NCBI RefSeq assembly: GCF_024228675.1
Contig: NZ_CP100461.1
Coordinates: 1,798,001-1,862,000 of the forward strand
Reading direction: 5' to 3'
Origin: Salinigranum marinum
Lineage (GTDB): Archaea > Halobacteriota > Halobacteria > Halobacteriales > Haloferacaceae
DNA length: 64,000 bases
Shown here: positions 1 through 8,546 of the stretch, in pieces
How the letters are laid out: every line of letters begins with the position of its first letter
Position numbering within the stretch: the first letter of the stretch is position 1
The notes under the pieces: generated by a model
Database searches by the model: none
Told to the model about the DNA's origin: nothing
Seen by the model: only the letters and a program-made list of their open reading frames with translations
Translations under genes and position numbers: made by a program

Positions 1-126
1 TACCGGGCACCCGCGACCCGCCGCACGTCGATCGTCAGACCACGTCTCGACGCGGGATGGATGCGTCCTCGAATAAGAAGGTCCGGGTCCGGATCCGAGG
101 GCGGGCACGACCCGGCGTTCGTCCGC

Positions 127-1155
127 TCAGTGCCCCCAGCGCTGTTTCCGCTCGGGATCAGCGTACCGCGCGTTCTCGATCCGCTCGAACTGGTCGGGGG
201 AAAGCGAGACGTCACAGGCACCGACGTTCTCGTCGAGCTGGTCGGTCGTCCGCGCGCCGACGATGGGGATACAGGTGAACGCCTCCTGCTCCATGAGCCA
301 ACGGAGCGCGACCTGCGCGGGCGTGGCGTCGAGTTCGTCGGCCACCTGCCTGACGGCGTCGAGGACGTGCCAGCCGCGCTCGGAGAGGTAGTAGTCCGAG
401 AAGGACTCATAGATGGTCGCGCGGGAGCCGTCCGGCGCTTTTACCTGCTTGGGATCGTCCGGGTCGGCGCGTTCGTACTTCCCCGTCAGGAAGCCGCCCG
501 CGAGCGGCGAGTACGGGCACACCGCGAGGTCTTGATCGGCGCAGACGTCGAGGTAGTCGGCGACGTCGTCGCGGTACGCGGCGTGGAACAGCGGCTGGGT
601 CACCTCGAACCGCTCCCAGTCGTGCAGTGTGCTCTCGCCGAGCGCCTTCATCAGCTGCCAGCCCGCCATCGTCGACGCGCCGAGGTAGTTCACCTTCCCC
701 TCCTCGACGAGGCGCGTCAGCGTCGAGAGCGTCTCCTCGATCGGTGTCTCGTCGTCCCAGCGGTGGATGTAGTAGACGTCGAGGTAGTCGGTGCCGAGGC
801 GGTCGAGCGTTCCCTCGATCTGCCGGCGGATGTGAGTCCGGGAGAGCCCCGATCCGTTGGGGCTCGACTCGTCGAAGCCGAAGTACACCTTCGAGGCGAG
901 GACGTACTGGTCGCGGTCGTGGTCGGCGAGCCAGTCGCCGATCCACTCCTCGCTCGTGCCGTTGGGGTCGCCGTAGACGTTCGCGGTGTCGATGAACGTC
1001 CCCCCGTGATCGGCGAAGGCGTCGAGGAGGTCGTGCGCTTGGTCCTTCTTCGTCTCGACGACGCCGCCCGTCTCGCGCCCGAACCGCCAGGTCCCGAAGC
1101 AGAGTTCCGACACCCGTGTCCCGGTCGAGCCGAGTCGGCGGTAGTCCATGCTCAT
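127..1155 (-). CDS. Aldo/keto reductase (NADPH-dependent oxidoreductase)
   Basis: 342-residue member of the aldo/keto reductase superfamily, TIM-barrel enzymes that reduce carbonyls with NAD(P)H. The catalytic tetrad is visible: Asp56 in FIDTANVYG, Tyr61 in the same stretch, Lys89 in LASKVYFGF and His131 in VYYIHRWD. The C-terminal GARTTDQLDENV stretch matches the cofactor-phosphate loop of the family. Start: the open frame extends much further upstream, but the ATG at 1155 begins the standard MDYRRLGSTG opening (a second ATG lies two codons later). A TTTTATCC box at about 1182-1189 lies about 30 nt upstream, fitting a leaderless transcript. Divergent from the Gfo/Idh/MocA gene at 1288. The substrate cannot be inferred. 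Confidence 0.93.
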   Translation of the reverse strand: MSMDYRRLGSTGTRVSELCFGTWRFGRETGGVVETKKDQAHDLLDAFADHGGTFIDTANVYGDPNGTSEEWIGDWLADHDRDQYVLASKVYFGFDESSPNGSGLSRTHIRRQIEGTLDRLGTDYLDVYYIHRWDDETPIEETLSTLTRLVEEGKVNYLGASTMAGWQLMKALGESTLHDWERFEVTQPLFHAAYRDDVADYLDVCADQDLAVCPYSPLAGGFLTGKYERADPDDPKQVKAPDGSRATIYESFSDYYLSERGWHVLDAVRQVADELDATPAQVALRWLMEQEAFTCIPIVGARTTDQLDENVGACDVSLSPDQFERIENARYADPERKQRWGH

Positions 1156-1287
1156 GATCGTCCGCGTCGTTCGCGGACGGAGGATAAAACCGTCGGGGTC
1201 GCGGCCGACGCGGCCGACACACGCCGGAGCGGCGGCGTGTCTGCCCCGATCCGCGGACTTATCCGGCTCCCTCCCGCCACCACCGAC
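1156..1287. promoter_or_regulatory. Divergent promoter region, AKR / Gfo-Idh-MocA
   Basis: 132-nt intergenic region between two divergent oxidoreductase genes. On the minus strand TTTTATCC (about 1182-1189) sits about 30 nt before the AKR start. On the plus strand GACTTATCC (about 1256-1264) sits about 27 nt before the ATG at 1288. Both distances fit haloarchaeal TATA boxes of leaderless mRNAs. No clear operator was seen. Confidence 0.5.
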
Positions 1288-2334
1288 ATGCTCAACGTCG
1301 CCTGTATCGGCCTCGGCGACCTCGGCCGGCTCGAAGCGTCGGTGCTCGACTCGCTCGACGACGTCCACCTCGTCGGCGGTGCCGACCCCGCCCCCGGCGC
1401 CCGGAACCAGTTCGAGCACGAACTCGGCCGCCCCGCCTACGAGAGCGTCGACGACCTGCTCGGGGGCGAGTCCGTCGACCTCGTCGCGATCGTCACGCCG
1501 CACACGCTCCACTACGACCAGGCCCGGGAGTGTCTCTCGCGCGACGTCCACGTCCACCTCGAGAAGCCGATGGTGACTGAGCTCGCCCACGCCGACGACC
1601 TCATCGAACGTGCGGACGCCCACGACCTCGTGCTCGCGGTCGGCTACCAGCGGCATTTCGACCCCCGCTTCCGCGAGATCAGACGGCTCGTCGACTCGGG
1701 GCGCATCGGCCGGCCGCACATGGCCGTCGGCCACCTCGAACAGGAGTGGATCCGCTGGACGCAACACCAGTGGCGGTCGAATCCCGAGCTCTCGGGCGGC
1801 GGCCAGCTGTACGACTCCGGCTCGCACCTGCTCGACGTGCTCCTGTGGACGCTCCGTGCCGACCCCGTCTCCGTCACCGCGACCGTCGACCGCCGGACGC
1901 ACGACGTCGACGTCAACAGCGCGCTCACCGTCTCGCTCGAACGCCGTGACGCCGAGGGCGTGGCGGGGGACCGTGGACGGGAGACGGCAGATCCCGACCG
2001 GCTCACGGCGAGCGTCGGCGTCTCCGGCGCGGGGAGTTCGATCCCCGATCCCGGCGAATCGCTCCGGATCTGGGGGACCGACGGCACCGTCTCGTTCGAC
2101 GGCGAGACCGTCACCGTCTGCGAGGCGGGCGTGACGTACGAGACGACCCCCTCCGTGCCCGACTTCGAGGAACTCACGCGTCGCAAGCTGGGCAACGTCG
2201 TCGACGCCATCACCGAAGGGGCCGACTTAGAGATACCCGCCGCGGACGGCCGGCGAGTCGTCGCGCTGACCGAGGCGGCGTACGAGGCCGCCGAACGCGG
2301 CGAGCGGGTGGCGGTCTCGGGGCTGGACGGCTGA
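1288..2334 (+). CDS. Gfo/Idh/MocA family oxidoreductase
   Basis: 348 residues. The N-terminal Rossmann fold has a glycine motif at residues 8-13 (GLGDLG) and the family's EKPM motif (here HLEKPMVTELAHAD, about residues 92-105), whose Lys is the usual catalytic/cofactor residue. The C-terminal alpha/beta substrate domain begins near residue 125. These enzymes oxidise or reduce sugars, inositols or their derivatives with NAD(P). The ATG at 1288 was chosen because it starts the Rossmann strand; the frame is open far upstream but that stretch does not look like protein. It may act in the same sugar or polyol pathway as the divergent aldo/keto reductase, but this is inference. Confidence 0.92.
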   Translation: MLNVACIGLGDLGRLEASVLDSLDDVHLVGGADPAPGARNQFEHELGRPAYESVDDLLGGESVDLVAIVTPHTLHYDQARECLSRDVHVHLEKPMVTELAHADDLIERADAHDLVLAVGYQRHFDPRFREIRRLVDSGRIGRPHMAVGHLEQEWIRWTQHQWRSNPELSGGGQLYDSGSHLLDVLLWTLRADPVSVTATVDRRTHDVDVNSALTVSLERRDAEGVAGDRGRETADPDRLTASVGVSGAGSSIPDPGESLRIWGTDGTVSFDGETVTVCEAGVTYETTPSVPDFEELTRRKLGNVVDAITEGADLEIPAADGRRVVALTEAAYEAAERGERVAVSGLDG

Positions 2335-2514
2335 GTCGAACGGGGCCAGGGCGTGTCACGGAGTCGGTGATCAGGGTCGAGTTCGGACGACCCGGTTCAG
2401 ACGACGCGTCCGGGACGTGTGGCTGTCACTCGGAACCGGGAGACGAACCCTCGGCCCGGAGCGCAGTGGGTTGCAGCGAACGAGTACAGCCGCCAGGGCG
2501 GTAGTGTACCTCAC

Positions 2515-2527
2515 ACCTCCCCAGCCG
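2515..2527 (-). repeat. Dispersed intergenic repeat, copy A (CGGCTGGGGAGGT core)
   Basis: On the minus strand this reads CGGCTGGGGAGGTGTGAGG. The same core recurs, always between genes, at 2744-2772, 10000-10040 and 19509-19540. Copies B-D are preceded by GCGAGTGA or ACGAGTGA. Function unknown. Confidence 0.5.
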
Positions 2528-2743
2528 GGTTGCTCGCGGACGGAGCCGCGAGCAGGCCCCTCGCGCGAGTCGCTCACTCGCTCCACTCGTTCGCTCCCGC
2601 GCGCCGGTCACCCGTGGTGCGGCGGCGCGTGACGTCGCGCCACTCGTGTGCGTTCCCGTGAGCCACTCGAACGGGAACCAGCGAGACCGACGCCCTCGCC
2701 GGGCGACGTGCGCGAGAGGGACGAGGTCACGGACGACCGAAGG

Positions 2744-2772
2744 GAGCGAGTGACCGAATCGGCTGGGGCGGT
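2744..2772 (+). repeat. Dispersed intergenic repeat, copy B
   Basis: GCGAGTGACCGAATCGGCTG begins at 2746 and runs on through GGGCGGT. It matches copy D (19509-19540) at nearly every position of the first 22 nt and lies in the same kind of intergenic context. Confidence 0.5.
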
Positions 2773-2977
2773 CTTACTGCCCTGCCGACCGTCTCGGTCG
2801 CCTTCCTCCCCGGACTGCACGCGTCGCCGTCCATGGTCACGTCGAGTAGTCCGTTCGCGACGCGTCTCCGACGATTACCCTCGCTAGATTGACATTAATC
2901 CCCGTGACGAGCGGAGACATCACCCGGCACGAACCGAAAACCGAACCCTTACTTCCGGACCGGCGTCAGCGTACGGT

Positions 2978-3967
2978 ATGGACGAGGTACTCGTCGCCGA
3001 CGCGGTTCGGAAGTCGTACGGCGACGTTCGGGCGCTCCGGGGCGTCTCGCTCTCGGTCGGGGCGGGCGAGGTGTTCGGCCTCATCGGGCCGAACGGGGCG
3101 GGCAAGACGACGCTCGTCCGGGCACTCACCGGGACCACGGGCGTGGAGGGAACCGTCCGCGTACTCGGGACCGCACCCGGCGACGTCGACGCCAACCGGC
3201 TTGGACTGCTCCCGCAGTCGTTCTCGCCGGCCGCACGGCTCACGCCGCGGGAACTCCTCTCGTACTACGCCGGGCTCTACGACACGGCGCGGGATCCGGA
3301 GGTCGTCCTCGACGAGGTGGGCCTCAACGACGCGGCCGACACTTGGTACGAGAAGCTGTCGGGCGGCCAGAAGCGCCGGACCTGCGTCGGTGCCGCGCTG
3401 GTGAACGACCCCGACGTGCTCTTTCTCGACGAGCCGACGACGGGGATCGACCCCGCCGGCCGGCGCGCGGTGTGGCGGCTCGTCGACGACCTCGCCGACG
3501 GCGGCACCACCGTCTTCCTCACGAGCCACTCGATGGCCGAGATCGAACGGCTGGCCGACCGCGTCGGGCTCCTGCGCGACGGCGAACTCGTCGCAACCGG
3601 CTCCCCGACCGAACTCGTCGCCGAACACGGCGGCGAGAGCACGCTCACGATCGACACCGCGGCGCCCGCGGCGGCGCGCACCGCGCTCGAACCGGCGTAC
3701 GCCGTCGATCGATCGACCGACGGCGTCGTCGTGGGCGGGGTCGCGCCGCGCGAGATTGGCGACGTGGCGTCGGTGCTCGACGACGCCGGCGTCGTCTACG
3801 GCTCGCTGGCGTGGTCGGAGCCGTCGCTCGAAGACGTCTACCTGTCGCTCACCGGCGAGTCGTTCGGGCCGCGCGCCGAGAGCGACCAGTCGACCACGAC
3901 CGGCCGAGCGGAGGCCGCCGACGGGGGCGATCCGCTCGCCGTCGACGCGGGAGGGCAGTCGCCATGA
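2978..3967 (+). CDS. ABC transporter ATP-binding protein (ABC-2 type exporter)
   Basis: 329-residue ATPase that powers an ABC-2 type exporter (drug, lipid or polysaccharide classes). Walker A GPNGAGKTT is at residues 37-45, the Q-loop is in LLPQSFSP (about 77-84), the signature LSGGQ is at 127-131, and Walker B VLFLDEPTTG is at 147-156, with the switch His in FLTSHSMAE. The C-terminal 100 residues form the extra domain common in DrrA/CcmA-like ATPases. The stop overlaps the permease start (ATGA at 3964-3967), so the two genes are translationally coupled. Substrate unknown. Confidence 0.95.
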   Translation: MDEVLVADAVRKSYGDVRALRGVSLSVGAGEVFGLIGPNGAGKTTLVRALTGTTGVEGTVRVLGTAPGDVDANRLGLLPQSFSPAARLTPRELLSYYAGLYDTARDPEVVLDEVGLNDAADTWYEKLSGGQKRRTCVGAALVNDPDVLFLDEPTTGIDPAGRRAVWRLVDDLADGGTTVFLTSHSMAEIERLADRVGLLRDGELVATGSPTELVAEHGGESTLTIDTAAPAAARTALEPAYAVDRSTDGVVVGGVAPREIGDVASVLDDAGVVYGSLAWSEPSLEDVYLSLTGESFGPRAESDQSTTTGRAEAADGGDPLAVDAGGQSP

Positions 3968-4719
3968 GCCGGCGCGACCGCGTCACCGCGGAGTTCACGG
4001 CCGCGTGGGACTCGTTTCTCCGCCGCCGGACCGCCGTCTTCTTCACCTTCTTTTTCCCCGTCATCATCGTCCTCATCTTCGGCGTGCTGGTCCAGACCCA
4101 GCCGACCGGCGGCGGACTGTTCGCGGAGCCCCCGGGCTACTATGTCCCGGGCTACCTCGCCGTCGTCGTGCTGTTCACCCCGCTGTCGCGCGTGGGGTCG
4201 ACCGTCGCGCGTCACCGCGAAGGCAACCGCTTCCAGAAACTCGCGACGACGCCGCTGTCGCGCACGGAGTGGCTCCTCGCGCACACGCTCGTCAACGCGG
4301 TCGTCATCGGCCTCGCGGCGCTCTTGCTCCTCGTGCTCGTCGTCGCCGTGACGGGGGCGGGCGTGCCGCTCGCCCCGGCGACGCTCGCGCTCGTCCCGTT
4401 CGTCGTGCTCGGCGTGGCGCTCTTCTGTGGACTGGGGGCGCTCATCGGCCGCCTCGCGGGCTCGCAGGACGGCGTCATCGCCGCGAGCAACGCCGTCGCG
4501 CTCCCCTTGCTGTTCCTCTCGGAGACGTTCGTCACGCCGGAGTTGCTCCCGGCGTGGTTCCGTCCGGTGACCGCGCTGTCGCCGCTGACGTACTTCGCCC
4601 GCGGCGTGCGGGCGCTCACCTTCTCGGGTGGCGACTGGACACTCCCCCTCGCGGTGCTCGCGGCGCTCGCGACAGTCGTCTTCGTCGTGGGCGCGGCGGC
4701 GGTGCCCTGGACCGAGTGA
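3964..4719 (+). CDS. ABC-2 type transporter permease
   Basis: 251-residue integral membrane protein. A short cytoplasmic N-terminus (RRDRVTAEFTAAWDSFLRRR) precedes about six hydrophobic segments; an extracellular loop follows the first segment (FFTFFFPVIIVLIFGVL). The pattern is typical of ABC-2 permeases partnering DrrA-like ATPases. The ATG at 3964 is used because it overlaps the ATPase stop codon; the frame is open upstream inside the ATPase gene. Two such subunits plus two ATPases would form the exporter. Confidence 0.92.
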   Translation: MSRRDRVTAEFTAAWDSFLRRRTAVFFTFFFPVIIVLIFGVLVQTQPTGGGLFAEPPGYYVPGYLAVVVLFTPLSRVGSTVARHREGNRFQKLATTPLSRTEWLLAHTLVNAVVIGLAALLLLVLVVAVTGAGVPLAPATLALVPFVVLGVALFCGLGALIGRLAGSQDGVIAASNAVALPLLFLSETFVTPELLPAWFRPVTALSPLTYFARGVRALTFSGGDWTLPLAVLAALATVVFVVGAAAVPWTE

Positions 4720-4761
4720 GTACAACAGAGATCGAACCGCGGGAGTCGCGGGCGTCGGGCG

Positions 4762-6120
4762 CTACCCGCCCGTCTCGGTCGTCTCGCCCTCGGAGACCTC
4801 CATCCCCAGCCACGAGAGTGTGAGCTGTTCGGGCCACTGATCCTTCTCGGTCCGGTCGGTGTGTGGCTCCGGCGAGACACTCGTCGCGAGAACGAACTCG
4901 CCCACCTGGAGCACGTTCGCGTAGAGGTTCGCCCCGTCGTAGTCGTAGTACACCCGCCGCCACTCGCGGCCGGCCAGCGTCGTCGTCCCGTCGTCGCCGA
5001 GGGTGGTCTCCATGAGCGTGTTCAGCGCCGACACCGCGCGCTCTTCGCTCTCGAACCGCTGGAGGAAGATCGGTCGGCCACCGAACTGCGCCTCCTTCGA
5101 CTGATCGGTCACGAGTTTGTTCGCCATCACGTACGCGTAGTCCTCGCGCCCGTCGCGGGCGACGACCGCGTCGAAGACGTTGGTGTACTCGGGTTCGTAG
5201 TCGGCGAGGCGTTCGCGCCACGCCTTCGTGTCCTTCATCATGTCGACCGCACCCTGCGAGAACGTGTACACCAGGCCGTCGGGCCGCTCGTTCGTGTGGT
5301 CGTTGATGTCGTGGTTCGCGCCGTACTGGTGGGCGTGGTCGAAGATGGTCTGCCCGGTCGGGAACGTGTGGGCGTGTGGGCGGGCGACGTCGTCGCTCCG
5401 GTCGCTGTACTCGTCGGAGAACGTCTGCGTCGTGAAGTTGTCCCCCGGCGGGTAGCTCACGCCGAAGATTGCCTGTCCTTCCGAACTCGACTGCAAGAGC
5501 CCGTGCAGCGGCTCCTCGATGGGGTGTGCCGACAGGTGTTGTTCGATGTACGCGTCCGCGGTGATCCGGTTGTAGAACACCGACAGCCGACCCAGTGCGT
5601 CCTGACTGGCCTGGGTGTCGTCCCGCTCGACGGCCGCGGCGAAGTCCCGGACGAACGTGTTCTCGCCGTTGCGCAGGCGTCGTTCGAGCTCGAAGTGCGG
5701 TGCCAGTTCCTCGCGGACGTAGGTCGCGAGGCTTGTGGTTTTCGCCCGGAGTTCGGAAACGTCGGCCGCCGCGAGCGTGTTTCGCTCCCTGAGCTCCGCG
5801 ACCGTCTCCTGGACGGGTTTGACCTGGAGCAAGTACTGCCGCCTCGCTCGCTCGTACTCGGAACCGAACCAGCTGATCTCGTCCATCACGGCCCGGGTGC
5901 GGTCGAGGAACGCCCGGTTCTGTGGCGGCTCCGGCGTCGCGGTCGCGGTCGCGGTCGCCGTCTGCTCGCTGTTCGAGCCGTCGGTGCCGCCGTCGTCGCT
6001 GTTCTCTCCGGTCGAACTGTCGCCCCCCGAGCCGCCACCGACCAGTCCGGTACACCCGGCGAGCGCCGGGAGCGTGAGCGACGACGTCACCGCGAGCAGC
6101 CGTCGTCGAGTGTGGTCCAT
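4762..6120 (-). CDS. Tat-exported lipoprotein, haloarchaeal hypothetical
   Basis: 452 residues. The N-terminus carries a twin-arginine signal (HTRRRLLAVTSSLTLPALAG) ending in a lipobox with Cys23, so the protein is probably exported folded and lipid-anchored on the outer face of the cell membrane. A Gly/Ser/Thr/Asp-rich linker (about residues 28-65) precedes a mostly helical acidic domain with two long charged helices (about 70-150) and a mixed C-terminal half with the motif GRPIFLQRF. No catalytic motif is recognised. It is convergent with the exporter operon, 42 nt away. I do not recognise a specific family. Confidence 0.85.
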   Translation of the reverse strand: MDHTRRRLLAVTSSLTLPALAGCTGLVGGGSGGDSSTGENSDDGGTDGSNSEQTATATATATPEPPQNRAFLDRTRAVMDEISWFGSEYERARRQYLLQVKPVQETVAELRERNTLAAADVSELRAKTTSLATYVREELAPHFELERRLRNGENTFVRDFAAAVERDDTQASQDALGRLSVFYNRITADAYIEQHLSAHPIEEPLHGLLQSSSEGQAIFGVSYPPGDNFTTQTFSDEYSDRSDDVARPHAHTFPTGQTIFDHAHQYGANHDINDHTNERPDGLVYTFSQGAVDMMKDTKAWRERLADYEPEYTNVFDAVVARDGREDYAYVMANKLVTDQSKEAQFGGRPIFLQRFESEERAVSALNTLMETTLGDDGTTTLAGREWRRVYYDYDGANLYANVLQVGEFVLATSVSPEPHTDRTEKDQWPEQLTLSWLGMEVSEGETTETGG

Positions 6121-6295
6121 ACGGGCATGCGAGTGGCCGACGGCTTGAGCGTTCGTGTCGAGGTATCAGTGTTGATTCTCGGAGGGGCGTTCGTCGGACC
6201 CCTCGGACGGTGATCGGTTCCGACGGTTGGTCGGGTCGACCCGAACTGGCACCCGTCGGGAGAAGAATTAACCGACGTTCGTTGGAGTACTCCCC
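6121..6295. promoter_or_regulatory. Intergenic region with TATA-like box
   Basis: Upstream of the lipoprotein (minus) and of a candidate small gene (plus). The plus-strand box GAATTAACC (6265-6273) lies about 27 nt before position 6296, where a small membrane-protein frame begins with ACG. Confidence 0.35.
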
Positions 6296-6472
6296 ACGAA
6301 CGTCCGACGAAACCTCTACGTAGCTTCGCTCGTCGACGCGTCGTTGTCGTATATTTTCAACGTCCTCGCGTTTACGGGCACGTTCGATGTGTTCCGCTGG
6401 TTCGTGTTTGCCGTCGTCTTTCTCGGGTTCACGTACGGGTTCGAGAAGGTCGTCGGCTGGCAGACTGGATAG
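6296..6472 (+). CDS. Candidate 58-residue membrane protein with ACG in the start position
   Basis: An open frame reads NVRRNLYVASLVDASLSYIF, then a soluble stretch, then RWFVFAVVFLGFTYGFEK and a stop at 6470-6472. Two hydrophobic segments with basic residues at the ends give a plausible small double-pass membrane protein. There is no ATG or GTG at the beginning. The natural start would be the ACG at 6296-6298, exactly where a leaderless transcript from the TATA-like box at 6265-6273 should begin. The frame is closed by an in-frame TAA shortly upstream. Either ACG is used, or an original ATG has mutated and the gene is dead. No family is recognised. Confidence 0.4.
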   Translation, partial: TNVRRNLYVASLVDASLSYIFNVLAFTGTFDVFRWFVFAVVFLGFTYGFEKVVGWQTG

Positions 6473-6639
6473 AGGACGTATCGACCGCTCGTAACCGTGA
6501 GTCGCGTCGTGGTTTCGTCAACTGGTTCCCTGACGCTCTTTATCCCGCCCATGCTCTCCGCTCGGTTCGTGATTCCTCGCACGTTCTGAGACCCTCGGCA
6601 GAGCCATTCCCGGGAGTCGTGACCCGCGACGACCCGCGA

Positions 6640-7689
6640 TCAGTGCACCGTGACGCGCCCGTTGGGGTCGGGGCGTTCGCCCAGCACGACCGAGAGTGTC
6701 CGGGGCCGGCCGTCGCGGATCACGTCGATGTCGATCGGTTCACGCGGCCGCGTCTCGGTGATGAGATACCGCATGAGCTCCTCGTGCGACCGGAGCTCCC
6801 GGCCGTTGATCCCCACGATGACGTCGCCGCCCGTGGGGACACGCTGGCCGCGGACGGTCCGCGCCCCGGTCGACCGCCGGAGACGATCACCCGCCGCGGG
6901 GCCGGTGGCGACGTCGACGACGAGCACCCCCCGAGCTTCGTCGAGGCCGTTCACCGTCGCGACGGTGGGAGTGACGTCGAGCGTCCGGGTGCGCAGGTAC
7001 GAGTGACCGTAGCGGCCCTCGGCGACGAGCGACGGAACGACCCGCGTGACGATGGCGGGCGAAACTGCGAAGCCGATGTTGTCGCCCTGACGGGCCCTGT
7101 TGACCCCGACGACCTCGTAGGTGGGTTCGTCGTCCGCCATTGCGAGCGCGACGAGCGGGCCGCCGGAGTTCCCCGGGTTGATCGGCGCGTCCGTCTGGAC
7201 GACGTCCGGAATAGCGAACCCGCCCGAGGTCGGCATCGATCGGTTCGCCCCGCTGACGATCCCCGCGGAGATGGAGCCGTCGAGCCCCAGCGGGTTGCCC
7301 AGCGCCGCCACCGGCCGACCCGGCGTGGGGTTCTCCGTGGCGACGGGCAACGGCCGGGCCGTCTCGGGCGCGTCGGGGATGCGCATTACGGCCAGGTCGG
7401 TGTACGCGTCGCGCCCGACGATGCGGCCGGTCCGCCACTGGCTGTCGGCGAAGCGGATCTCGACGTCAGTGTCGCCCCTGACGACGTGTTCGTTCGTCAC
7501 GACGTAGCGCACGGCGTGTTCGTCCGCGTCGGTGTCCGCGTCCCCGACACCGAGCGACTCCACCGCGGCCGCGTCGTAGACGAACCCGGAACCCGCGCCC
7601 ATCGCGGGCCCGCGGCGTCCGACGTAGATCGACACCACCGAGGGGATGGTGTCACGGTACAACCGTTCGTAATCGATCGCGGCGTACAT
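6640..7689 (-). CDS. HtrA/DegP-like trypsin-type serine protease with PDZ domain
   Basis: 349 residues. Trypsin-like domain with a complete catalytic triad: His68 in VVTNEHVV, Asp98 in AYTDLAVM and Ser175 in NPGNSGGPL. A C-terminal PDZ domain (about 245-340) includes GDVIVGINGREL, the usual PDZ core. HtrA proteases degrade or refold damaged proteins. No signal peptide or membrane segment is visible from the start at 7689 (MYAAIDYERL), so it appears cytoplasmic, unlike bacterial DegP. Longer starts would add Arg/His-rich sequence that does not look like protein. Confidence 0.92.
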   Translation of the reverse strand: MYAAIDYERLYRDTIPSVVSIYVGRRGPAMGAGSGFVYDAAAVESLGVGDADTDADEHAVRYVVTNEHVVRGDTDVEIRFADSQWRTGRIVGRDAYTDLAVMRIPDAPETARPLPVATENPTPGRPVAALGNPLGLDGSISAGIVSGANRSMPTSGGFAIPDVVQTDAPINPGNSGGPLVALAMADDEPTYEVVGVNRARQGDNIGFAVSPAIVTRVVPSLVAEGRYGHSYLRTRTLDVTPTVATVNGLDEARGVLVVDVATGPAAGDRLRRSTGARTVRGQRVPTGGDVIVGINGRELRSHEELMRYLITETRPREPIDIDVIRDGRPRTLSVVLGERPDPNGRVTVH

Positions 7690-7855
7690 GTGGCACGTGT
7701 GCGTCCCCGGACCGCGCTGTCGAGGGTCGACAGCCGGTCGACTGTGACGCTTACCTCGGGTAAGTGCCGAGCCGATATGACGCTGTCGTGCGGTACCACA
7801 CTTTTCCGTCGGGGAGGGTCGCCGATGCGCACGCACGCGCGTCGAACCGGCCGGG

Positions 7856-7863
7856 TTTTAATA
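7856..7863 (+). promoter_or_regulatory. TATA-like box of the KDPG aldolase gene
   Basis: TTTTAATA in a GC-rich surround, about 27 nt before the ATG at 7887, the spacing expected for a leaderless haloarchaeal transcript. Confidence 0.5.
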
Positions 7864-7886
7864 CCGCGTCGGGCGGAGCCACGAGC

Positions 7887-8540
7887 ATGAGCCTCCCGAA
7901 ACACGGCGTGATGCAGCGACTCACGGACAGCGGAACCGTCGCGGTGATGCGCGGTGCCGACGCCGACACGCTGATGAAGACCGTCGAGGCCCTCCGCGAG
8001 GGCGGCGTCACGGCCGTCGAAATCACGGCCGACAACGCCGACGCGCTGTCGATGATCGACACGGTCACTGGAAGCTTCGACGACGAGGTGGTCGTCGGCG
8101 CGGGAACCATCCTCGACGCGTCAACGGCGCTTGACACCATCCGCGCGGGTGCGGAGTTCGTCGTCGGACCGACGGTCGAACCCGACGTGATCGACGCCTG
8201 CAACCGCTACGGGACGCTCGTCGCGCCGGGGGCGTTCACGCCGACGGAGGCGCTCTCGGCGTACGAGGCCGGCGCGGACTTCGTGAAGATCTTCCCCGCC
8301 TCCTCCGGCGGCCCGGGCCACCTCAGCGGGATCAAGGGCCCGCTCCCGCAGATCCCGCTCATGCCCACCGGGGGCGTCGACGCCGACAACGTGGGCGCGT
8401 TCATCCGCGCGGGCGCGGAAGTCGTCGGGGCCGGAAGCGCGCTCGTCCCCGGCGACGCGGTCGCCGCGGGCGAGTTCGAGACGGTCACGGAGAACGCTCG
8501 CGCCTTCTCGGCGGCCGTCGCCGAGGCGCGCTCGGAGTGA
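7887..8540 (+). CDS. 2-dehydro-3-deoxyphosphogluconate (KDPG) aldolase
   Basis: 217-residue class I aldolase of the KDPG/KHG family. It cleaves 2-keto-3-deoxy-6-phosphogluconate to pyruvate and glyceraldehyde 3-phosphate, the last step of the semi-phosphorylative Entner-Doudoroff route used by haloarchaea. The general-base Glu45 (VTAVEITADN) and Schiff-base Lys134 (DFVKIFPASSGG) are present, as is the phosphate-binding MPTGGVD segment. The start at 7887 is supported by the upstream TATA box and family length. It is convergent with the carbonic anhydrase gene, 6 nt away. Confidence 0.95.
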   Translation: MSLPKHGVMQRLTDSGTVAVMRGADADTLMKTVEALREGGVTAVEITADNADALSMIDTVTGSFDDEVVVGAGTILDASTALDTIRAGAEFVVGPTVEPDVIDACNRYGTLVAPGAFTPTEALSAYEAGADFVKIFPASSGGPGHLSGIKGPLPQIPLMPTGGVDADNVGAFIRAGAEVVGAGSALVPGDAVAAGEFETVTENARAFSAAVAEARSE

Positions 8541-8546
8541 GTCGAG

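Larger units (their letters stand above)
2335..2977. other. 643-nt intergenic region with dispersed haloarchaeal repeat motifs
   Basis: No convincing gene. Short open frames on both strands here are rich in Arg/Ser/Pro and have no family look. The region contains a short inverted repeat (GCTCGCGG...CCGCGAGC, about 2533-2554), a low-complexity CTCACTCGCTCCACTCGTTCGCTC stretch (about 2571-2594), and two copies of the GGCTGGGG intergenic motif, one inverted at 2515-2527 and one direct at 2759-2770. The last 90 nt are AT-richer and must carry the promoter of the ABC transporter gene at 2978. Confidence 0.6.

Noticed and set aside
1-126. Possible gene at the left edge
   Set aside because: Neither strand shows a protein-like frame ending or beginning here; short frames are Arg-rich.
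2371-2887. Several 60-80 codon frames between the Gfo and ABC genes
   Set aside because: All are Arg/Ser/Pro-rich in several frames at once, as expected for GC-rich non-coding DNA; none has a promoter or motif.
6316-6582. 88-codon minus-strand frame
   Set aside because: It is antisense to the small membrane-protein frame at 6296-6472, is Thr/Asn-rich, and has no family look.
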